Positions 40,768 through 43,905 of a stretch of DNA of 43,905 nucleotides are shown piece by piece. The stretch is from contig DATCDN010000027.1 in NCBI GenBank assembly GCA_036510675.1, positions 1 through 43,905 on the forward strand, given 5' to 3'. The DNA comes from JAATGI01 sp036510675 (GTDB taxonomy: Bacteria; Pseudomonadota; Alphaproteobacteria; ATCC43930; CGMCC-115725). Both the position numbers and the translations under genes were made by a program. The notes beneath the pieces were generated by a model, which worked only from the letters and a program-made list of their open reading frames with translations, had not been told where the DNA came from and ran no database searches. The number at the start of each line of letters is the position of its first letter. The first letter of the stretch is position 1.

Positions 40768-41814
40768 ATGCCCGCCAAAAACCCGCCATCGCGCCACCGC
40801 CGCCCGCCGTCCCGCACCGAGCAGGCAAGACCGGATAGGCCCAGACCGGATCAGGCCCGACCGAATCAGGCCCGACCGAATCGAGCCCGACCGGACAAGG
40901 CTCGACCGGACAAGGCCCGACCGGATGAGGCACGAACGGATAGAGCACGATCGGATCAGGCCCGACCGCATAAGGCTCGACCGGATCAAGTACGACCGAA
41001 TCAAGTACGAGCGGGCCGGCCCCCGCCCGATCGGCCCACCGCCGATCGGCCCAAGGCGGAAGGTGCCTGGGGCGGCGCCTGGCTCTATGGCCGGCACGCG
41101 GTAACGGCGGCGCTGGCCAATCCGGCGCGACGGGTGCGTCGGCTGGTGGCGCTGGCGGAAAGCAGTGTCGAGGCGCGCGCGCTGGTCGCGGCCGCGGCGG
41201 CCAAGCTCGCCGGGGCCATCGAGATTCTGGAGCGCGCCCAGCTTGAGGAACTGCTGCCGCGCGATGCGGTGCATCAGGGCTTCGCGCTGGCGGCCGAGCC
41301 GCTGGCGGAGCCCAATCTGGCCGAGGCGCTGGCGGCGCTGCCGGCGAGCACCGAACAGCGCCAGATCGTGGTGCTGCTCGACCGGGTCAGCGATCCGCAC
41401 AATGTCGGCGCGATCCTGCGCTCGGCGGCGGCATTCGGCGTCGTGGCGGTGGTGGTGCCGGAGCATGGCGCCCCGCCGGTGACGGGCGCCTTGGCGAAGG
41501 CGGCGTCGGGCGCGCTCGAAACCGTGCCGCTGGTGCGGGTGGCGAACCTGTCCCAGGCGCTGGAGACGCTGAAGGATGCCGGCTTCTGGTGTCTCGGTCT
41601 CGATGGCGAGGCGCGCGACGAATTGTCGGCGCTGGATTTGGCGCCGCGCATCGCGCTGGTGCTCGGCGCCGAAGGCGAGGGGCTGCGGCGCCTGACGCGT
41701 GAGCGCTGTGATGTACTGGTGCGCCTCGCGACGCGCCATCACCGGCACTCGCTCAACGTCTCGAACGCGGCGGCGGTGGCGCTCTACGATATCGCGATGC
41801 GGAAGCCGGCTTAG
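40768..41814 (+). CDS. rlmB: 23S rRNA 2'-O-ribose methyltransferase (TrmH/RlmB family) with repeat tail
   Basis: 348 residues. About residues 1-95 are a basic low-complexity tail containing 13 pentapeptides of the type QARPD/KARPD. The catalytic part starts WLYGRHAVTAALANPARR, the RlmB substrate-binding domain. It then has VVLLDRVSDPHNVGAILRSA, VLGAEGEGLRRLTRERCD and SLNVSNAAAVALYDIA, the three SPOUT knot motifs. It methylates guanosine 2251 in 23S rRNA in E. coli; specificity here is inferred. The normal E. coli protein lacks such a tail. ATG at 40768 keeps the repeat in frame; a shorter start after the repeat is not evident. Confidence 0.88.
   Translation: MPAKNPPSRHRRPPSRTEQARPDRPRPDQARPNQARPNRARPDKARPDKARPDEARTDRARSDQARPHKARPDQVRPNQVRAGRPPPDRPTADRPKAEGAWGGAWLYGRHAVTAALANPARRVRRLVALAESSVEARALVAAAAAKLAGAIEILERAQLEELLPRDAVHQGFALAAEPLAEPNLAEALAALPASTEQRQIVVLLDRVSDPHNVGAILRSAAAFGVVAVVVPEHGAPPVTGALAKAASGALETVPLVRVANLSQALETLKDAGFWCLGLDGEARDELSALDLAPRIALVLGAEGEGLRRLTRERCDVLVRLATRHHRHSLNVSNAAAVALYDIAMRKPA
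40822..41016 (+). repeat. 15-bp minisatellite, 13 units, coding
   Basis: Thirteen consecutive 15-base units, each near CAGGCCCGACCGGAT, encode pentapeptides (Q/K/R)AR(P/T/S)(D/N). Two units (40852-40866 and 40867-40881) are identical; the others differ by one to five bases. The repeat keeps the reading frame of the RlmB-type gene. Confidence 0.9.
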
Positions 41815-41827
41815 CGATCGCCCCGAT

Positions 41828-42388
41828 TCAGGCGATCGCCTCGACCGTGCCGTCGAGCGCCATCAGGCCAAGCCGCACCCCCAGCTTCGGGTGGTGGCGG
41901 TGAATGTCGTGACGCAAACGATGCAGCATCGTGGTGTGGATGTGCGTCTCGGCGGCCGGGTCGGCGGCATAATCCTTGCCGAGGATGACCTTGTACGCGC
42001 CGCAATCGCGATGATCGAGAATGATTACCTCATGGATATGGTGCAAATCTATCGCGATGCCCAAATGCTGACGGAAAGTATGGCCCCAATCGGGGTATTT
42101 GTCGGTGACCGCGCCCAGCGCCGCGCCGGCCAGAATCGTGTGGTCGTACTTGCCGGCAAGACCCTGCGCCGCGAGATAATCGGCCGTCTTCCCGGTGAGG
42201 CGATAGTCGATGCAGCTCAGCACCAGCGCGTCGGCGGTTCCGGCGGCACGCGCCAGCCGCGGTGCCGCCAATCCCAGTACCGTCGCCGAAGCGAGGCCGA
42301 CAAAGCGCCGGCGTCCGATCGCGACGGACGAATAATCGCAACAATCATGGTGATGCAACGCGCCCTCCCCCTTGGCGTAATGGGCCAT
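41828..42388 (-). CDS. Tat-exported beta-carbonic-anhydrase-like protein
   Basis: 186 residues. A twin-arginine signal (GRRRFVGLASATVLGLA, about 25-41) precedes the domain. The zinc-ligand motifs of beta-class carbonic anhydrase are present: C59-x-D61-x-R63 (LSCIDYRLT) and H126-x2-C129 (ILDHRDCGAYK). This class hydrates CO2. The extreme N-terminus (GALHHHDCCDY) is rich in His and Cys, unusual before a Tat signal, and may be an artefact of the chosen start. The start at 42388 is not well supported by a ribosome-binding site. It is smaller than typical enzymes of 200-230 residues, so activity is uncertain. Confidence 0.7.
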   Translation of the reverse strand: MAHYAKGEGALHHHDCCDYSSVAIGRRRFVGLASATVLGLAAPRLARAAGTADALVLSCIDYRLTGKTADYLAAQGLAGKYDHTILAGAALGAVTDKYPDWGHTFRQHLGIAIDLHHIHEVIILDHRDCGAYKVILGKDYAADPAAETHIHTTMLHRLRHDIHRHHPKLGVRLGLMALDGTVEAIA

Positions 42389-42494
42389 CAGGCTAGCATG
42401 ATCGACGGGTCGCGGCACCGGCCAAATGGCCGCGCGATTTGCGCTTCGCGGTGCCTTGACCCGCCGTGCCGTCGCGGCCAATATCCCCGCCCCC

Positions 42495-42568
42495 GGCCGG
42501 ATGGCAGAGTGGCTATGCAGAGGACTGCAAATCCTCGTACAGCGGTTCGATTCCGCTTCCGGCCTCCA
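42495..42568 (+). tRNA. tRNA-Cys (anticodon GCA)
   Basis: 74 bases with encoded CCA. GGCCGGA/TCCGGCC acceptor pairs perfectly, the D arm is GCAGAGTGGCTATGC, the anticodon stem GAGGA/TCCTC carries loop CTGCAAA (anticodon GCA), and the T arm is AGCGG-TTCGATT-CCGCT. A recombinase pseudogene ends 49 bases further on, so this tRNA is a probable integration site. Confidence 0.95.
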
Positions 42569-42617
42569 TACGGGGGAAGTGTTTGTTTTGGCTGAACTTC
42601 CGGTGCGTGGAAGGCGG

Positions 42618-43432
42618 TCAACTGATAGACCTAAATTTGGGGTGCCGGTGTAATTCCTGTGTAACGGCGCTACCAGCTTCGTTCTCGCCCGGTTCCGGAA
42701 GCGTTCGCCCGATCGCTGCGATGGCTCGGTCGATATGGCTGCCGTGAACGTGGCTGTAGCGCAGCACCATCGCCATCGTCTTGTGGCCGCTGATGCGCTG
42801 CACGGTTGGCAGATCGACGCCGGCTTGCACCAATGCGGTGATTGCGGTGTGACGCATGACGTGCGGCGTGACCACGGCCGGATCGAGACCTGCGCTCCGC
42901 GCCGCCCGACGAAACGGACCATCCATGCGTGCCCGGTGACCGGTGCGGCTATCGTTATGCAGCGATGGGAATATCCAACCGTCGCGATCGTCCCGGCCCT
43001 CGCGCTCCTTGCGTATTATCGCCACCAGCTCCGGCGTGATCGGCTGCTCCCGCTGGCCAGCCTAGCCCTCGGGACGAACAGCCGCAGCTTGTCGAGATCA
43101 AGCTGGTCGAACCGAGAGGCTAGAATTTCGCTGTGACGCATTGCCGTGTTCAGTCCGAAGGCGACGAACAGCCAAACATATGTATCCTTGTCGGCGATGG
43201 CGGCCCGCATGAGCGCCGTGCATTTCGCATCCGTTAACGCGGTGATCCGCCCCGCGTTTTCGGCAAGCATCTTCGGGCGACGGGGCATGCGATCGATCCC
43301 TTCCATTCGACCGCGCGATTGAGCAGGTGCGACAAGGTTGCACGTTCGCGGTTGATCGTTGCCGCCGCCGCCGCCGGCAGGGCCGACAGCGCCGAGATCG
43401 TCGCCCGCGTCGTCGGCAGGGCCGACAGCGCC
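42618..43432 (-). pseudogene. Tyrosine recombinase (phage-type integrase), broken by two single-base deletions
   Basis: Three frames read in order give one integrase: ...TINRERATLSHLLNRAVEW K, then GIDRMPRRPKMLAENAGRIT and WLFVAFGLNTAMRHSEILAS, then AGQREQPITPELVAIIRKER and HVMRHTAITALVQAGVDLP with GHKTMAMVLRYSHVH. The catalytic Arg, His-x-x-Arg, His and Tyr are all still present. A missing base near 43299-43301 and another near 43060-43062 (adding one G restores RARAGQREQ) break the frame. The N-terminal SAM-like domain and start are unclear. It points away from tRNA-Cys, with its 3' end 49 bases from it. The original N-terminus lies beyond 43432 or is lost. Confidence 0.8.
43376..43432. repeat. 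18-base direct repeat in the integrase pseudogene
   Basis: GGCAGGGCCGACAGCGCC occurs exactly at 43376-43393 and again at 43415-43432, 39 bases apart (start to start), inside the degraded N-terminal part of the recombinase. It lies beside an expanded run of GCC triplets at 43361-43375. Confidence 0.7.
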
Positions 43433-43447
43433 CAAGGCCCGCCGGCG

Positions 43448-43783
43448 CTATCCGGCGGACGTAACCGGCGTCAGCATCGCGGCGGTTGGTTTCTTGATCC
43501 TTAGGAGATCGCGTGTCACTGGCACGGCTTTCGAGCAGATCGGCCGGCGCCGGCTCTGGCGCGGCTCGCCGAGATCGGCGCCGGGATACAGCCAATCGTC
43601 CCACTCCGCTTCGCGCGTCAACAGGACCGGCATACGGTCATGGATCGGCGACACAGTCGCGTTGGGCGCGCACGTCGCGATGCTGAACGACAGCAGCGGC
43701 GGCGCCAGGGGCGTATCTGGCGGCGTATCCTTCGGACCCTTCCACTGGTCCCACAGCCCGGCGAAGGGTCGTGCCCCAGGTGG
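43448..43783 (-). pseudogene. SRAP (HMCES/YedK-like) C-terminal half fragment
   Basis: One open frame on the minus strand reads PPGARPFAGLWDQWKGP and LLSFSIATCAPNATVSPIHD then RMPVLLTREAEWDDWLYPGA. This is the second half of the SOS-response-associated peptidase/abasic-site-crosslinking family (FAGLW...W, TxxAN..V..IHDRMPV, DxWL). The N-terminal part with the catalytic Cys2 is absent up to the visible limit, and after about 43575 the sequence loses similarity and ends in an unrelated tail. It lies just upstream of the broken integrase on the same strand, so it is probably part of the same decayed element. The family protects abasic DNA. Confidence 0.7.
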
Positions 43784-43800
43784 TGGTGTAGGAGCGGTTT

Positions 43801-43853
43801 CAGCGGATTAGGCCCGTAGGGCGGCGTAGCCGCCCGGAGGGGCTGATCCGCTG
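43801..43853. repeat. Nested palindrome near the window end
   Basis: CAGCGGAT (43801-43808) pairs with ATCCGCTG (43846-43853) around an inner hairpin, GGGCGGC-GTA-GCCGCCC, at 43819-43835. This suggests a palindromic repeat or element end. No open frame of note is supported in 43784-43905. Confidence 0.55.
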
Positions 43854-43905
43854 GTTGGTCATCGTGGATCTTCGGTAACGTCTGGTCACGACAACTCAAC
43901 CTTAG

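Noticed and set aside
40756..41748. Minus-strand frame with repeated GLIRS pentapeptides
   Set aside because: This is the reverse reading of the 15-bp minisatellite in the RlmB-type gene and has no independent support.

Overview
The window is one 43.9 kb stretch of GC-rich alphaproteobacterial chromosome. Gene density is high and neighbouring genes often overlap by four bases (ATGA or GTGA). Alternative GTG and TTG starts occur. The lineage is suggested by several gene groupings: aroA-cmk-rpsA, ihfB-lapA-trpF...trpB-trpA-accD-folC, a FYDLN-acid-type protein (TIGR02300) beside tRNA-Ala, a UbiK-type protein near proC, an AIM24-type protein, and many short palindromic repeats. A Rhodospirillales-like or Rhizobiales-like soil bacterium fits, but I cannot name a genus.

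Layout. 1-1.6 kb: debris of small toxin-antitoxin-type genes (a DUF4258/DUF2283 pair, and an orphan antitoxin followed by a 22-codon stump of a ParE-type toxin), with a small exported CxxCH protein between them. 1.6-3.6 kb: a C26 glutamine-amidotransferase-like hydrolase, a 23S pseudouridine synthase and rsmD. 3.6-6.2 kb (minus): a GT4 glycosyltransferase, an SDR-fold protein without the usual catalytic residues, and an AIM24 protein. 6.4-10.6 kb: a two-gene RND efflux pump. 10.6-13.5 kb (minus): mutL and a Rieske oxygenase. 13.7-17.2 kb: an exported low-complexity protein, a GMC oxidoreductase, DUF3237 and DUF1993. 17.2-18.6 kb: a TlpA-like thioredoxin, a lone CheY-type receiver and repeat elements. 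18.6-22.5 kb (minus): aroA-cmk-rpsA with a strong terminator.

22.6-27.4 kb: TIGR02300 protein, tRNA-Ala(GGC), ubiK, ybjN-like, proC, folD, yggT, tRNA-Ala(CGC) and an exported His/Met/Lys-rich protein. 27.5-30.4 kb: a cobalamin riboswitch, btuB and a small six-helix membrane protein that may be a B12-related inner-membrane component. 30.4-37.5 kb: ihfB, lapA, trpF, a GNAT acetyltransferase, a nitronate-monooxygenase-like gene split by a single amber codon, then trpB, trpA, accD and folC. 37.5-42.4 kb: an exported Gly/Tyr/His-rich protein, a PH-domain membrane protein, mutT, an alpha/beta hydrolase, an RlmB-type rRNA methyltransferase with a 13-unit pentapeptide repeat tail, and a Tat-exported beta-carbonic-anhydrase-like protein. 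42.5-43.9 kb: tRNA-Cys(GCA), then remains of an integrated element: a tyrosine recombinase with two single-base frameshifts and an SRAP fragment.

Most of the window is housekeeping. The parts most worth a second look are the riboswitch-btuB-membrane protein unit, the amber-interrupted gene inside the trp cluster, the RlmB minisatellite, the catalytic-residue-free SDR, the long near-identical inverted repeats at 18.3 and 39.0 kb, the 28-bp perfect hairpin at 17.1 kb, and the decayed mobile or toxin-antitoxin remnants at both ends. I found no clearly new multi-gene system. The best candidate for an undescribed function is the small membrane protein downstream of btuB.
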